Below, in pieces: positions 17,813 to 27,426 of a DNA stretch of 64,000 bases. The notes below the pieces were generated by a model. It ran no database searches and was not told the origin of the DNA. It was given only the letters and a program-made list of their open reading frames with translations. Made by a program: the position numbers and the translations under genes. The number at the start of each line of letters is the position of its first letter. Within the stretch, counting starts at the first letter, position 1. The stretch comes from Lentzea atacamensis (GTDB lineage: Bacteria > Actinomycetota > Actinomycetes > Mycobacteriales > Pseudonocardiaceae), in assembly GCF_003269295.1 (NCBI RefSeq), contig NZ_QLTT01000002.1, forward strand, positions 372,001 to 436,000, read 5' to 3'.

Positions 17813-19750
17813 GTGGCCAACCCCGACCTCGCCCGCATCGTCGCGGAGCACGACGAGGAGATGCCGTCGCGGTCGCTCTCACCACGGTGGGAGCGGGCGC
17901 TGTGGATCGCCGGCCTGCTGATCGCACTGCTGGTGCTCAAGCAGGTGTTCTTCCCGTTCGCCAAGGGAAGCCAGTACTACCTGATCATCTTCCTGGCGGT
18001 GACGCTGCCGCTCGTGTACCTGTCGTACGGCCGCGGGCACTCACCCAAGGTCGTCGACTGGGTACTGGCCGCGCTGGCGTTCGTCGCCGGCTCGTACCCG
18101 CTGTTCGGGGGCTTTGACGAGTTCCTGAACCGGCAGGGGCAGCTCACGCCGCTCGACGTGGCAGCGGGCGCGGTGTTGCTCGTGCTGATCCTGGAGGCGT
18201 GCCGACGCACGACCGGGTGGGTGCTGCCCGTGGTGTGCGTGGCGTTCATCGCCTACGCCTACTACGGCGGGTTCCTGCCGCCGTCGTGGTCGATCTCGCA
18301 CTCCGGCGTCGACTTCGCGCAGATCATCAACGGGTTCTTCAACGACGCCAGCGGGTTCTACGGGACACCTCTGGACGTCGCGGCGACCTACATCGTGCTG
18401 TTCACGATCTACGGCGCTGTCCTGAACGCGTCCGGCGCCGGGAAGTTCTTCGTCGACATCAGCTTCGCGGCCTTCCGGAAGTCGCGGACGGCCCCCGGCC
18501 GCACCGCGGCGACCGCCGGCTTCCTGCTGGGCACGGTCTCCGGGTCGGGCACGGCGACGACCGTGTCGCTGGGTGCGGTGACGTGGCCGATGCTGCAGAA
18601 GGCCGGGTATCCCAAGGAGAACGCGGGCGGTCTGCTCGCGGCGTCGGGCATCGGCGCGATCCTGTCGCCGCCCACGCTGGGAGCCGCCGCGTTCATCATC
18701 GCCGAGTACCTGCAGGTGTCGTACCTGTCGGTGCTGATCTGGGCGATCATCCCGACGCTGCTCTACTACCTGGGCATCGCGCTGGCCGTGGAGGCCGACG
18801 CCCGGCGGTTCGGGGCGAAGCCGGTCGACGTGGGCGCGCCGCGGTTCTGGGACGTGCTGAAGCTCGGCTGGTACCACTTCCTGTCGCTCGGGATCATCAT
18901 CGTCTTCCTCGCGCTGGACATCCCCGTCTACCGCGCGGTCGTGTACGCGACGGGGGTGGCGGCGCTGTTCGCGTTGATCAACCACCGGCGCGACTGGTTC
19001 CGGCTGGTGGCCGACGCGCTCTCGACCGGGGTGCGCTCGGCGTTGCCGGTGATCGCGGTGTGCGCGGCTGCGGGCGTGATCACGTCGACGATCACGAAGA
19101 CCGGACTGGGGCAAGCGCTTGCGGGGTCGCTGGTGGACCTGGCTTCGGCGCTGAGCTCGTCCGAGACCGTGATCCTGATGCTGACGGCGGTGTTCGCGGC
19201 CGTCGCGGTGTCGGTGCTCGGCCTGGCCGTGCCGGTGACGGCGTCGTTCATCATCTCGTGGGTCGTCATCGGCCCGGCGTTGATCACGCTGGGCGTCGAG
19301 CCGGCCGAGACCGCGATGTTCATCTTCTACTACGCGGTGTTGTCCGAGGTCACGCCGCCAACGGCGCTCGCCGCCGTGGCTGCTGCCGCGCTGACCGGCG
19401 GCGACGTCATGAAGACGATGTGGCAGACGTGGAAGTACACGCTCCCGGCGTTCCTGGTGCCGCTGGCGTTCGTGCTGACCGACTCCGGCGCCGGGCTGCT
19501 GTTGCGCGGGCCGTTGCTGGATTCGGTGTGGACGTTCGGCGCGTCCGCCCTGGGAGTGGCTGCCCTGGCCGTTCTCACGGGCGGCTGGCTGTTCGGTCCC
19601 GCGCGCTGGCCGGAGCGCGTGCTGTGCGTGCCGGCGGCGTTGTTCCTGCTCTATCTGCAACCGTTGACGATCGCCATCGGGGCCGGGTTCCTCGTGGTGG
19701 CCGTGGCGGTCCACCTGGTTACTCGTGGGAGGGTTCGTGATGCTGCGTAA
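17813..19750 (+). CDS. TRAP transporter fused permease (4TM-12TM, TAXI type)
   Basis: A 645-residue inner-membrane protein combining the small and large TRAP permease subunits. The large-subunit core includes GKFFVDISFAAFRKSRTAPGRTAATAG near 208-235, GSGTATTVSLGAVTWPMLQKAGYP, and AILSPPTLGAAAFIIAEYL, with the typical SGSxTAxV signature. It works with the TAXI-binding lipoprotein whose start overlaps its last codons by 11 bp. Uptake is driven by an ion gradient. GTG 17813 is used; TACGGT just upstream could be a -10 element. The substrate is unknown; the family often takes C4-dicarboxylates or glutamate. Confidence 0.93.
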   Translation: MANPDLARIVAEHDEEMPSRSLSPRWERALWIAGLLIALLVLKQVFFPFAKGSQYYLIIFLAVTLPLVYLSYGRGHSPKVVDWVLAALAFVAGSYPLFGGFDEFLNRQGQLTPLDVAAGAVLLVLILEACRRTTGWVLPVVCVAFIAYAYYGGFLPPSWSISHSGVDFAQIINGFFNDASGFYGTPLDVAATYIVLFTIYGAVLNASGAGKFFVDISFAAFRKSRTAPGRTAATAGFLLGTVSGSGTATTVSLGAVTWPMLQKAGYPKENAGGLLAASGIGAILSPPTLGAAAFIIAEYLQVSYLSVLIWAIIPTLLYYLGIALAVEADARRFGAKPVDVGAPRFWDVLKLGWYHFLSLGIIIVFLALDIPVYRAVVYATGVAALFALINHRRDWFRLVADALSTGVRSALPVIAVCAAAGVITSTITKTGLGQALAGSLVDLASALSSSETVILMLTAVFAAVAVSVLGLAVPVTASFIISWVVIGPALITLGVEPAETAMFIFYYAVLSEVTPPTALAAVAAAALTGGDVMKTMWQTWKYTLPAFLVPLAFVLTDSGAGLLLRGPLLDSVWTFGASALGVAALAVLTGGWLFGPARWPERVLCVPAALFLLYLQPLTIAIGAGFLVVAVAVHLVTRGRVRDAA

Positions 19751-20717
19751 GTACGCGATCGGTGCGATCGCTTTGGCGCTCGTGGTTTCCGGGTGTGGCG
19801 GCAAGCGCACGCCCACGACGCCGGACGCGTCGGGTGGCAACGCGTCGTGCGAGGCGTCCGACGGCCGGATCACCATCGCGACCGGCAACTCCGGTGGCGT
19901 GTACTTCGTGGTCGGCGGTGGCCTCGCGAAGCTGATCTCCGACAACTCGAAGCTGAAGGCGTCCTCCGCGGAGACCGGCGCCTCCGTGCAGAACATCCAG
20001 CAGCTCGTCGGCGGCACGTACGACATCGCGTTCTCGCTCGCCGACACGGCGGCGGACGCGGTGAACGGCACCGGCGCGTTCAACGGCAAGAAGGAGAAGA
20101 TCGCGGCGCTGTCGCGGATCTACCCGAACTACACGCAGGTGCTCGTCCGCGCCGACTCCGGCATCAACTCCGTCGCGGACATGAAGGGCAAGCGGATCTC
20201 GACCGGGTCGCCGAAGTCCGGCACCGAGGTGATCGCCGGACGGCTGCTGAAGTCGGCGGGGCTGAACATCGACTCCGACGTCGCCGCCCAGCGCCTCGAC
20301 CTGACCAAGACCGCAGACGGGATGAAGGACGGCAGCATCGACGGCCTGATCTGGTCGGGCGGTCTGCCGACGCCGCAGATCACGGACATCACGACGTCGT
20401 TGAAGGACCGGGTGAAGTTCATCGACATCACTCCGCTGCTGCCGGAGATGAAGAAGATCAGCCCCGTCTACGACACCGGGACGATCCCGGCTGCGACGTA
20501 CGGGACCTCGGAAGTTCCGACGATCGTCGTACCGAACCTGCTCCTCGTTCGCGAGGACTTCGCGGCCAACAACGCGTGCGCGGTGACCAAGCTGATCTTC
20601 GACAAGAAGGCTGACCTGGAGAAGGTGCACCCGGCCGTGAAGGACATCGACAAGGCCAAGGCCGGCGCCTCCGACCCCGTCCCGCTGCACCCTGGGGCGA
20701 AGCAGGCACTCGGCTGA
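19740..20717 (+). CDS. TAXI-family TRAP transporter substrate-binding lipoprotein
   Basis: A 325-residue periplasm-equivalent binding protein tethered by a lipid. The lipobox is LVVSGC near residue 18. The mature part has [44 protein letters not shown] and [22 protein letters not shown], the standard TAXI motifs. GGGAGGG lies 6 bp before ATG 19740, inside the permease gene, so synthesis is coupled. The paired permease is directly upstream. Confidence 0.94.
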   Translation: MLRKYAIGAIALALVVSGCGGKRTPTTPDASGGNASCEASDGRITIATGNSGGVYFVVGGGLAKLISDNSKLKASSAETGASVQNIQQLVGGTYDIAFSLADTAADAVNGTGAFNGKKEKIAALSRIYPNYTQVLVRADSGINSVADMKGKRISTGSPKSGTEVIAGRLLKSAGLNIDSDVAAQRLDLTKTADGMKDGSIDGLIWSGGLPTPQITDITTSLKDRVKFIDITPLLPEMKKISPVYDTGTIPAATYGTSEVPTIVVPNLLLVREDFAANNACAVTKLIFDKKADLEKVHPAVKDIDKAKAGASDPVPLHPGAKQALG

Positions 20718-20733
20718 ACTACGCTGGAGCATC

Positions 20734-21990
20734 GTGCGCGTCCTGGTCATCGGGTCTGGAGCCCGTGAGCATGCCCTTGTCCTCGCGTTGTCGCGCGATC
20801 CGCAACTGACTGCCTTGGCGTGCGCGCCGGGCAACGCAGGCATCGCGGGACACGCCGAGATCTACGGCGTGGACGTCGCAGATGCTTCGGCGGTCGCCAC
20901 CCTCGCGAAGGAGTGGAAGGCCGACCTCGTCGTCGTCGGCCCCGAACAACCGCTGGTCGTCGGGGCCGCTGACGCGGTCAGGGCCCTCGGCATCCCGTGC
21001 TTCGGCCCGTCCAAGGCCGCAGCTCGGATCGAGGGCTCCAAGGCGTTCGCGAAGGACGTCATGAACGCGGCGGGTGTGCCGACCGCGCACAGCGAGGTCG
21101 TCGACAACCCGGCCCGCCTGGACGCCGCGCTGGGGCGGTTCGGCCCCACGTGGGTCGTGAAGGACGACGGCCTGGCCGCGGGCAAGGGCGTCGTCGTGAC
21201 GTCGGACCTGGCGGCCGCGCGGGCGCACGCGATGACGTTGCTCGACGGCGGGCACCCGGTGCTGCTGGAGTCCTTCCTGGACGGTCCGGAGGTGTCGCTG
21301 TTCTGCGTCACCGACGGTGTTTCCGTCGTGCCGCTGATCCCGGCGCAGGACTTCAAGCGCGTGGGTGACGGAGACCACGGCCCGAACACCGGTGGCATGG
21401 GCGCTTACGCTCCGCTGCCGTGGGCGCCTGAAGGTCTTGTCGCGGAGATCGTTTCGCGGTGCGTGCAGCCCGTGGTCGACGAGCTGCGGGCGCGCGAGAC
21501 GCCGTTCGTCGGTCTGCTCTACGCGGGTCTGGCGCTGACGTCGTCCGGCGTGCAGGTGATCGAGTTCAACTGCCGCTTCGGTGACCCGGAGACCCAGTCG
21601 GTGCTCGCACTGCTGAAGTCGCCGATCTCCTCCCTGTTCCTCGCGGCGTCGACCGGTGCGCTGGCCGAGCTGCCCCCGCTGGAGTGGGAGAACGGCTACG
21701 CCGTGACCGTGGTCGTCGCCGCGGAGGGCTACCCCGGCCGGCCGCGCACGGGTGACGTGATCACCGGCTCCGAGTCCGAGGGCGTGCTGCACGCCGGTAC
21801 GCGTCGTCGTGAGGACGGCGCCGTGGTCTCCGCCGGCGGCCGCGTGCTGTCCGTCGTGGGCACCGGCAAGTCGCTGTCGAAGGCACGCGAGCGCGCCTAC
21901 AAGAAGATCGCGGACATCCACCTCACCGGCTCGCACCACCGTTCGGACATCGCGCTGAAGGCGGTCGACGGCAAGATCACGGTGCCGTGA
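20734..21990 (+). CDS. purD: Phosphoribosylamine-glycine ligase (GARS)
   Basis: Second step of purine synthesis: phosphoribosylamine plus glycine and ATP to GAR. It has 418 residues with the N-terminal [22 protein letters not shown]-grasp segments [17 protein letters not shown] near 150 and [30 protein letters not shown] near 220, and [12 protein letters not shown] near 287. The start is GTG 20734, 16 bp after the TAXI gene, so read-through is possible. It overlaps the next gene by GTGA. Confidence 0.98.
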   Translation: MRVLVIGSGAREHALVLALSRDPQLTALACAPGNAGIAGHAEIYGVDVADASAVATLAKEWKADLVVVGPEQPLVVGAADAVRALGIPCFGPSKAAARIEGSKAFAKDVMNAAGVPTAHSEVVDNPARLDAALGRFGPTWVVKDDGLAAGKGVVVTSDLAAARAHAMTLLDGGHPVLLESFLDGPEVSLFCVTDGVSVVPLIPAQDFKRVGDGDHGPNTGGMGAYAPLPWAPEGLVAEIVSRCVQPVVDELRARETPFVGLLYAGLALTSSGVQVIEFNCRFGDPETQSVLALLKSPISSLFLAASTGALAELPPLEWENGYAVTVVVAAEGYPGRPRTGDVITGSESEGVLHAGTRRREDGAVVSAGGRVLSVVGTGKSLSKARERAYKKIADIHLTGSHHRSDIALKAVDGKITVP

Positions 21991-22895
21991 GCCTGCTCGG
22001 GTGCGTGCTCGGCGGGGCCGTGGGCGACGGCCTCGGCGCGCCGATCGAGTTCTCCTCGATCGACGTGATCCGCCGTCAGTACGGCCCTTCCGGTGTCGTC
22101 GACCTTCCTGTCCTGGAGATCACCGACGACACCCAGATGCTGCTGTTCACCTTGGAGGGTCTGCTGCTCGCGCGGCAGCACGGCATCGACCCCGTGCTGT
22201 CCGTGCGCGCGGCGTACGGCCGCTGGCTCCACACCCAGGGCGGCCCGGTCGTGGCGTCCGACGGCTGGTTGATGGCGGACCAGCGTCTGCATTCACGCAG
22301 GGCGCCGGGCCACACGTGCATCACCGCCTTGCAGCACAACGAGAAGAACAACTCGAAGGGCTGCGGCGGCGTGATGCGCGCCGCCCCCGTCGCCGTGTGG
22401 TCCCGCGACGTGCGCGAGGTGTTCACGTTGGCGGCGGAGACGGCGCGCCTGACCCACCACCACCCGAGCGGCTACCTGTCGGCAGGCGTGCTGGCGGTGA
22501 TGGTGCAGGCCCTGCTGGGCGGCACGGACCTGCCGTCGGCGGTGGCAGTCGCACGCGCCGAACTGGTCCGCTGGGACGGCCACGAGGAACAGACCTCGTT
22601 GCTGGACAAGGTGATGGGCCTCGGCCCGCTCACGCCAGAACAGATCGAATCCGAACTGGGCGGGGGCTGGGTCGGCGAAGAGGCCCTGGCCATCGGCCTG
22701 CACGCCGCCCTGGTGGCCCCCGACTTCCCCACCGCCGTACGCGTCGCCGTCAACCACTCGGGCGACAGCGACTCGACGGGCTCCATCTGCGGCAACATCC
22801 TGGGGGCCCGTGACGGCGTGGCCGTCATCCCCGAGTCGTGGCTCGCCGTGCTCGAGCTGCGAGACGTTGCCGAGCGCCTGGCTCTCAGCTGGTGA
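21987..22895 (+). CDS. ADP-ribosylglycohydrolase (ARH/DraG-type) family protein
   Basis: A 302-residue hydrolase of the ADP-ribosylglycohydrolase fold, likely removing ADP-ribose from a protein or nucleic acid. The dinuclear metal ligands are in [15 protein letters not shown] near 45 and [19 protein letters not shown] near 250, with [13 protein letters not shown] at the start and [12 protein letters not shown] near 120. It is coupled to purD by a 4-bp overlap, an unusual partner. Its last 11 bp overlap the opposite-strand AraC gene. Confidence 0.92.
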   Translation: MSLLGCVLGGAVGDGLGAPIEFSSIDVIRRQYGPSGVVDLPVLEITDDTQMLLFTLEGLLLARQHGIDPVLSVRAAYGRWLHTQGGPVVASDGWLMADQRLHSRRAPGHTCITALQHNEKNNSKGCGGVMRAAPVAVWSRDVREVFTLAAETARLTHHHPSGYLSAGVLAVMVQALLGGTDLPSAVAVARAELVRWDGHEEQTSLLDKVMGLGPLTPEQIESELGGGWVGEEALAIGLHAALVAPDFPTAVRVAVNHSGDSDSTGSICGNILGARDGVAVIPESWLAVLELRDVAERLALSW

Positions 22896-23733
22896 CGGGA
22901 ATCCACAACTCGGCCTTGGCCGTGTCCCCGTCGATCTGCGTGTGCAACATCGACGGCCCTTCGACACTCTGGTAGCTGTTGGACGGGAACCACTGCGTGT
23001 AGACGTCCCGCCACATGTGCTGAATGGTCTCGGGGTACGGCCCTTCCGCCTTGAACACGGCCCACGTGTTCTTCGGCACGGTGATGATCTCCATGTCCTC
23101 CGGCGCCTCCTTGCTGGTCACCACGCCGTGGAAGTAGTCGAGGCGGTCGCCCTCCTCGTTGCCTTCCTGGTTGCCGGTGAGCGCCACGAGGCCTTCGGGC
23201 TCCCCGTCGCTGAGCTGTTTCAGCCGTTCCAGCGTCGGCATCCCGATGCCCTTGATGAACTCCACGATCGCGGGGTTCATCCCGAGGTGCACCAACGGCA
23301 CCCGCGTCCCCCGGCCAACGACCTGGAACGCGTCCTTCTCGACGATCCGGTACTCCATGCTCGTACTCCCTTCGACAATCAGCTTGAACGTGAGAATCTG
23401 CTGCGACTGCAACGGTTTCTTGCCGGCTCGAGCCTCCTGCGGCCCGACCCCGTGCATGGCCTTGAACGCCCTGGCGAAGGCCTCGTTGGACCCGTAGCCC
23501 CACCGGATGGCGATGTCCAGCAACGAGTCGTGTCCACTGAGGACCTCGTTGGCCGCCTTCGTGAGCCTCCTGCGCCGGATGTACTCGCTCAGCGGAATCC
23601 CGGCGAGCGCGCTGAACATCCTTCTGAGGTGGTACTCACTCGTACCGGCGATCCGCGCGAGGTGCCTCACGTCGACCTCGTCGTCGAGGTTCTGCTCGAT
23701 GTGGGCCATGGCCTGGTTGAGTCGCTCCAACAC
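22885..23733 (-). CDS. AraC-family regulator with GyrI-like ligand-binding domain
   Basis: A 282-residue transcription factor. The N-terminal AraC/XylS DNA-binding domain (residues 1-105) has two HTH motifs: VRHLARIAGTSEYHLRRMF and LLDIAIRWGYGSNEAFARAF. The C-terminal 150 residues form a GyrI-like small-molecule-binding domain (YRIVEKDAFQVVGRGTRVP through [19 protein letters not shown]), as in Rob/BmrR-type sensors of drugs. The target is unknown; it may act on itself or on the ABC exporter downstream. Confidence 0.93.
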   Translation of the reverse strand: MLERLNQAMAHIEQNLDDEVDVRHLARIAGTSEYHLRRMFSALAGIPLSEYIRRRRLTKAANEVLSGHDSLLDIAIRWGYGSNEAFARAFKAMHGVGPQEARAGKKPLQSQQILTFKLIVEGSTSMEYRIVEKDAFQVVGRGTRVPLVHLGMNPAIVEFIKGIGMPTLERLKQLSDGEPEGLVALTGNQEGNEEGDRLDYFHGVVTSKEAPEDMEIITVPKNTWAVFKAEGPYPETIQHMWRDVYTQWFPSNSYQSVEGPSMLHTQIDGDTAKAELWIPVTS

Positions 23734-23847
23734 GTTCCCAACGCTATTGGGGCTCGAGGGTTCGCACCCGACTTCCTGTGCCCTGTTCGGTCGGTTTCCG
23801 GTCGTTCATCGGTATCCGTGCAGCGCGGATGTGCTGAACTACCTGAC

Positions 23848-24495
23848 ATGGGCACGCACGCACTTCGCCTGACCTCGCTCCTGGCCACCGTCGTGACCCT
23901 CGCGGCCTGCACCACACCGCCGGAGCCGCCGATGGCCTCGCCGGGCCCGAAGCTGGACGCGGAGGCGATCGCCTACGACAACCTCGACTTCAACCGCTCG
24001 CGGCCGGAGGTCTTCGACAACACGTGCGAGACCCTGCCGTCCGACCTCCAGTCGCTGCTCGGCCTCGGGAAGAAGCCGAACACCGGTGCCGGTGGCGGCT
24101 GTCACGTGCAGGAGGACTGGGGCCGTCTCTCCATCGGGCTGTTCAGCCCCGGCGCCGCGCGGAAGTCGAAGGCCCAGCACTTCGTCGACGTCTGGAACGG
24201 GGATCGCGGCGCCGGCCGCTACTTCCACCGGTCGATCCTGCTCGACCGCTACTACGCGACCACCGTGATCACCGGCGAGGTGAACGAGTACTGCACCGTC
24301 ACGGTCGACACCGGTTCCGAGCGCCCGTTCGAGGTAGAGGCCGCGATGAACTTCGACGAGGCCGTGGCGCTGCGGGCCCAGGACGTCGACCAGCCGATCG
24401 ACCGGGCCCTGCGCGACTTCTGTCCCAAAGCGACGGAGGCGGCGGAGAAGGTGCTGCCGCTGATCGACGAGAACGGCGGCAGCCGGGCGCGCTGA
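23848..24495 (+). CDS. DUF3558-like lipoprotein
   Basis: A 215-residue secreted lipoprotein. The lipobox is VTLAAC near residue 21. The mature part has a cysteine in DNTCETLPSDLQSLLGLG and GGCHVQEDWGRLSIGLFSP, typical of the DUF3558 group, which in actinobacteria often lies near type VII genes. Two further cysteines (EYCTV, RDFCPKA) may pair. It stands between the AraC regulator and the ABC-2 genes on the other strand. Its function is unknown. Confidence 0.7.
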   Translation: MGTHALRLTSLLATVVTLAACTTPPEPPMASPGPKLDAEAIAYDNLDFNRSRPEVFDNTCETLPSDLQSLLGLGKKPNTGAGGGCHVQEDWGRLSIGLFSPGAARKSKAQHFVDVWNGDRGAGRYFHRSILLDRYYATTVITGEVNEYCTVTVDTGSERPFEVEAAMNFDEAVALRAQDVDQPIDRALRDFCPKATEAAEKVLPLIDENGGSRAR

Positions 24496-24505
24496 GCGGA
24501 GCCGC

Positions 24506-25309
24506 TCAGCCCGCGTCACGCCGGCTGAGCACGACCAGCGAGACGCCCAGCAGCGTCAGCCACACGACCAGCGACGAGATGGTCTGCACCCACCCCGTAC
24601 CGCCGCCCGCCAGGTGCCAGGCCGCTTCGAGCGGGTAGATCAGCCCGAAGACCTCGGGCAGCAGCATGCGGGCGAGTGCCAGCAGCGGCACCACGATGAA
24701 GAACACCGTCAGCGAGCCGCCCGTGTTGGGAATGAGCAGCGAGACGATCAACGCCGTGAGCAGCACCAGCGCGGTCGACAGCATGGTCACGCCGAGCACC
24801 CAGCCCTGCCGGTGGCCGAGCAGGTAGTCGTGGTTGATCCCGTCCGCGGCCATCTCGATCAGCACCGGGTACAGGACGAACGTGAACAGCGTGCACACCA
24901 GCCACACGCCGAGGAGCACCGTGGCCTGCGCCACCAGATAGCGCATCCGGGAGGGCTGCACCAGCAGCGTCGGCTGCACGCTCTTGTACTGCCACTCGCC
25001 GGCGACGAGCTTGATCACGGTCGCGAAGACCAGCAGAAGACCCAGCTGGACCACGACGAGCATCGGCTGGAGCTGCCTCCCCGCGCTGGCCAGGTTCGAC
25101 TGCGGAAGCGTGAAGAGCAGCATCACGCCGATCAGGAAGAGCGGGGCGAAGGCCATCACGATCTTGTCCGACCGCGAGCCGACGAGCTTGCGCGCCTCGA
25201 CCGCGACCAGCCGCCAGAACGACGAGGCCCGGCTCGCGCGGACGGCCCACGGAACGTTCACCAGCGGCGCCTGGACGGCGGGATGTGCTGGCGGGTGTCC
25301 GATGGTCAT
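24506..25309 (-). CDS. ABC-2 type transporter permease
   Basis: A 267-residue inner-membrane protein with about six helices (IVMAFAPLFLIGVMLLF, MLVVVQLGLLLVFATVIKLV, LLGVWLVCTLFTFVLYPV, VTMLSTALVLLTALIVSLL, and two C-terminal). The segment KLVAGEWQYKSVQPTLL is the usual ABC-2 motif preceding helix 3. It pairs with the upstream ATP-binding subunit, whose stop overlaps its ATG by 4 bp. The exported substrate is not predictable. Confidence 0.88.
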   Translation of the reverse strand: MTIGHPPAHPAVQAPLVNVPWAVRASRASSFWRLVAVEARKLVGSRSDKIVMAFAPLFLIGVMLLFTLPQSNLASAGRQLQPMLVVVQLGLLLVFATVIKLVAGEWQYKSVQPTLLVQPSRMRYLVAQATVLLGVWLVCTLFTFVLYPVLIEMAADGINHDYLLGHRQGWVLGVTMLSTALVLLTALIVSLLIPNTGGSLTVFFIVVPLLALARMLLPEVFGLIYPLEAAWHLAGGGTGWVQTISSLVVWLTLLGVSLVVLSRRDAG

Positions 25310-26184
25310 ACCCGGCCTCCACCGGTGAGGCGGAAGAAGAGGTCTTCCAGGCTCATCTGCTCCTCACGCAGCCCCAGCAGCGGAATGCCCGCGGCAAAGG
25401 TGACGCTGGAAACCTGCTCGACCGGCGCGTGCGCGGCGATGAAGCCGTCCGGCGCCGGCTGGATGGCGATGCCACCCCGCTGCAGGGCCTCGGCCAGCCG
25501 GTTCATGTCCTTGGCACGCACCAGAGACCGGGACGACGTGGTCAGGCTGGCGAGCGGCCCATCGGCCACCACCCGGCCGTTGCCGATCACCAGCACCCTG
25601 TCGGCGGTCTGGTCCACTTCGGACAGCACGTGGCTGGACAGCAGCACCGTGCCACCTCTGGCGGCATGCCCCCGCAACAGGTTGCGCACGGCGCGGATTC
25701 CCTCCGGATCGAGCCCGTTGATGGGCTCGTCGAGCACCAGCAGCGGCGGGTTGGTGAGCAACGCGTGTGCGATGCCCAAGCGCTGACGCATGCCGAGGCT
25801 GTACTTGCCGATCTTGCGCGTGGCGGCGTCGGCCAGCCCCAGCATCTCCAGCACCTCGTCCGCCCGGCGGCCGGGCACGCCGGCCAGCGTCGCGGCCATG
25901 CGCAGGTGCCCGCGGCCGCTGCGCCCGGGATGGACAGCGGCCGCATCCAGGAGCACCCCGGCCACGTGCGAAGGGTTGGGCCACGCGGAGAACGGACGGC
26001 CCGCGATCGTCGCCTGCCCGCGGTCCGGCCGAGTCAGCCCAGTGATCATCCGCAGCGTCGTCGACTTGCCCGCACCGTTGGGGCCGAGAAAGGCCGTCAC
26101 GGTGCCGGGCTGGAGCTCGAAGCCCACCTGATCGACGACCGTGCGGCCTTCGTAGGCCTTGGTCAGCCCCCACACTGTCAGCAC
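25306..26184 (-). CDS. ABC transporter ATP-binding protein (ABC-2 exporter)
   Basis: A 292-residue ATPase: Walker A GPNGAGKST near residue 37, Q-loop region, signature YSLGMRQRLGIAHALL near 130 and Walker B LLVLDEPINGLDPEG. The C-terminal ~85 residues contain AADGPLASLTT-like and LREEQMSLEDLFFRLTGG, the usual drug-export or bacitracin-type tail. GTG 26184 was chosen because the domain starts three residues later. It is the first gene of the pair. Confidence 0.92.
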   Translation of the reverse strand: MLTVWGLTKAYEGRTVVDQVGFELQPGTVTAFLGPNGAGKSTTLRMITGLTRPDRGQATIAGRPFSAWPNPSHVAGVLLDAAAVHPGRSGRGHLRMAATLAGVPGRRADEVLEMLGLADAATRKIGKYSLGMRQRLGIAHALLTNPPLLVLDEPINGLDPEGIRAVRNLLRGHAARGGTVLLSSHVLSEVDQTADRVLVIGNGRVVADGPLASLTTSSRSLVRAKDMNRLAEALQRGGIAIQPAPDGFIAAHAPVEQVSSVTFAAGIPLLGLREEQMSLEDLFFRLTGGGRV

Positions 26185-26362
26185 CAGCTCACCGTAGCGA
26201 TGGTCACCGTGCGTCGCGGGCTGAATCGCCCCACGTGTCGGATGAAAGGCGGCGGAACCAACGAGGGGTGGTCTTCGTCCAACCACAGGTACGTCTTACG
26301 CAGGCGTTGGTAGCCTGCGAAGCGGGACCGAACCGTTACCAACCGTACGGGGGTAGGACGTC

Positions 26363-26821
26363 GTGACACAGGAGAGCGCGGGGGCGGATGCCGCTCTCAG
26401 TGCCGTCGCGGGTGTGGCCGGTGGCGTGATCGGGGCCGCGGTCAGCGCGTTCCACACGGCATCGGCCTTTCTGGACGGCCTGACGTCAGGCCCGTCGACA
26501 CAGAGCTTTCACGTCAACAAGGACAACGTCCTCAAGGCCGGCGCGGTCATCCAAGACCAGGCCGAAGTGTTGGGGCAGGCACTCGTAGCTGCGCAACGCA
26601 ACCTTCTCGTCCATGTCGACGAGAAATCGGCCGGCGAAGTGAGTGCGAATATCGCAGCTTTGTGGAATCGTCGCTTGACGACGGACAAAGATTCATACGT
26701 TGGTCGAATCGCGGACTACGTTACAAGCCTGGAAAAGTTGGCGCAGCAGCTGAAGGAATCTGCCAAGCAGTACGGTTTCACTGAGGAAGAGATCACTACT
26801 GTGTTCGGAAAGACGACGTGA
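26363..26821 (+). CDS. Small helical type VII-associated protein (cassette A)
   Basis: A 152-residue protein of unknown family. The N-terminus is Ala/Gly-rich with a weak hydrophobic patch (ALSAVAGVAGGVIGAAVSAF); the rest is a long helical hairpin with a central Trp (SANIAALWNRRLTTDKDSY) and a helix LEKLAQQLKESAKQYGF, resembling ESX/WXG-type folds. It overlaps the DUF3558 lipoprotein gene by GTGA. Wobble positions in 26560-26820 are clearly more A/T-rich than in neighbours, hinting at a different history. It begins with GTG 26363. Confidence 0.7.
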   Translation: MTQESAGADAALSAVAGVAGGVIGAAVSAFHTASAFLDGLTSGPSTQSFHVNKDNVLKAGAVIQDQAEVLGQALVAAQRNLLVHVDEKSAGEVSANIAALWNRRLTTDKDSYVGRIADYVTSLEKLAQQLKESAKQYGFTEEEITTVFGKTT

Positions 26822-27417
26822 GCAAGGCTCCCCTCGAGATCATCGTCGCGGCAACGTTGCTGCTGGCCATCACGGCATGCACGAGCAGCGGGGAGAAGGG
26901 CAAGCCCAACCCCACGTCGGGTGCTTCCCCCACTTCAGGGTCTTCCGGATCTGCAGCAGAACTGCCGAAGCGTCCGGCTGATTTGAAACTTGATGGTGTT
27001 GACCCGTGCAAGTTGCTCACCGAGGCGCAGATGGCGCAGATCAAGGTGACGAAAACGTCGCCGCAAAAGCTCGAGACGGCCGGGCTCGGGGAAGCGCCCG
27101 GCTGCTTCTACGAGAACGGCCTCAAGTACACCTACTCGGTCGCCCTCATCACGAACAAGGGTGCGTCGTTCTGGCTCAGTGGTTCCGGAAACACGGAGGC
27201 CAAGGTCGTGGACGTGGCCGGGTACGGTGCGGCCCAGATCACGCTCATCGGTACTGAAGGCGTCAACTGTTCCGTTGCTGTCGATGTTGCAGAAGGTCAA
27301 CAGCTGAACTTCATGTACTCGCCTGTCACTGAAAAGGGCGATTCGCAGGAACAACTGTGCAGCAAGGTCAACAAGGCCGCCGCGCTCGCGGTCGAGACTC
27401 TCAAGACCTTGAAGTGA
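26818..27417 (+). CDS. DUF3558 lipoprotein (cassette A)
   Basis: A 199-residue lipoprotein with lipobox LLLAITAC near residue 21, a Ser/Thr/Pro-rich linker (SSGEKGKPNPTSGASP), and a folded domain with DGVDPCKLLTEAQMAQI, EAPGCFYENG, GVNCSVAVDV and EQLCSKVNKAA; the four cysteines suggest two disulfides. The DPCKLLT-type motif also occurs in the copy at 60989 (DPCSLIT). It is coupled to the gene before it. Members of this family accompany ESX substrates in actinobacteria, but the role is unknown. Confidence 0.85.
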   Translation: MSKAPLEIIVAATLLLAITACTSSGEKGKPNPTSGASPTSGSSGSAAELPKRPADLKLDGVDPCKLLTEAQMAQIKVTKTSPQKLETAGLGEAPGCFYENGLKYTYSVALITNKGASFWLSGSGNTEAKVVDVAGYGAAQITLIGTEGVNCSVAVDVAEGQQLNFMYSPVTEKGDSQEQLCSKVNKAAALAVETLKTLK

Positions 27418-27426
27418 GGGGGAGCT

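Noticed and set aside
18041..20089. 682-codon minus-strand ORF opposite the TRAP genes
   Set aside because: Antisense to the fused permease and binding protein; Arg/His-rich with no fold pattern.
22810..23847. Long N-terminal extension of the DUF3558-like lipoprotein frame
   Set aside because: The extension is antisense to the AraC gene; the lipobox begins at ATG 23848, which must be the true start.
26306..26343. GTTGGTA/TACCAAC inverted repeat before cassette A
   Set aside because: The 7-bp arms are 24 bp apart with unmatched centre; too weak to call an operator.
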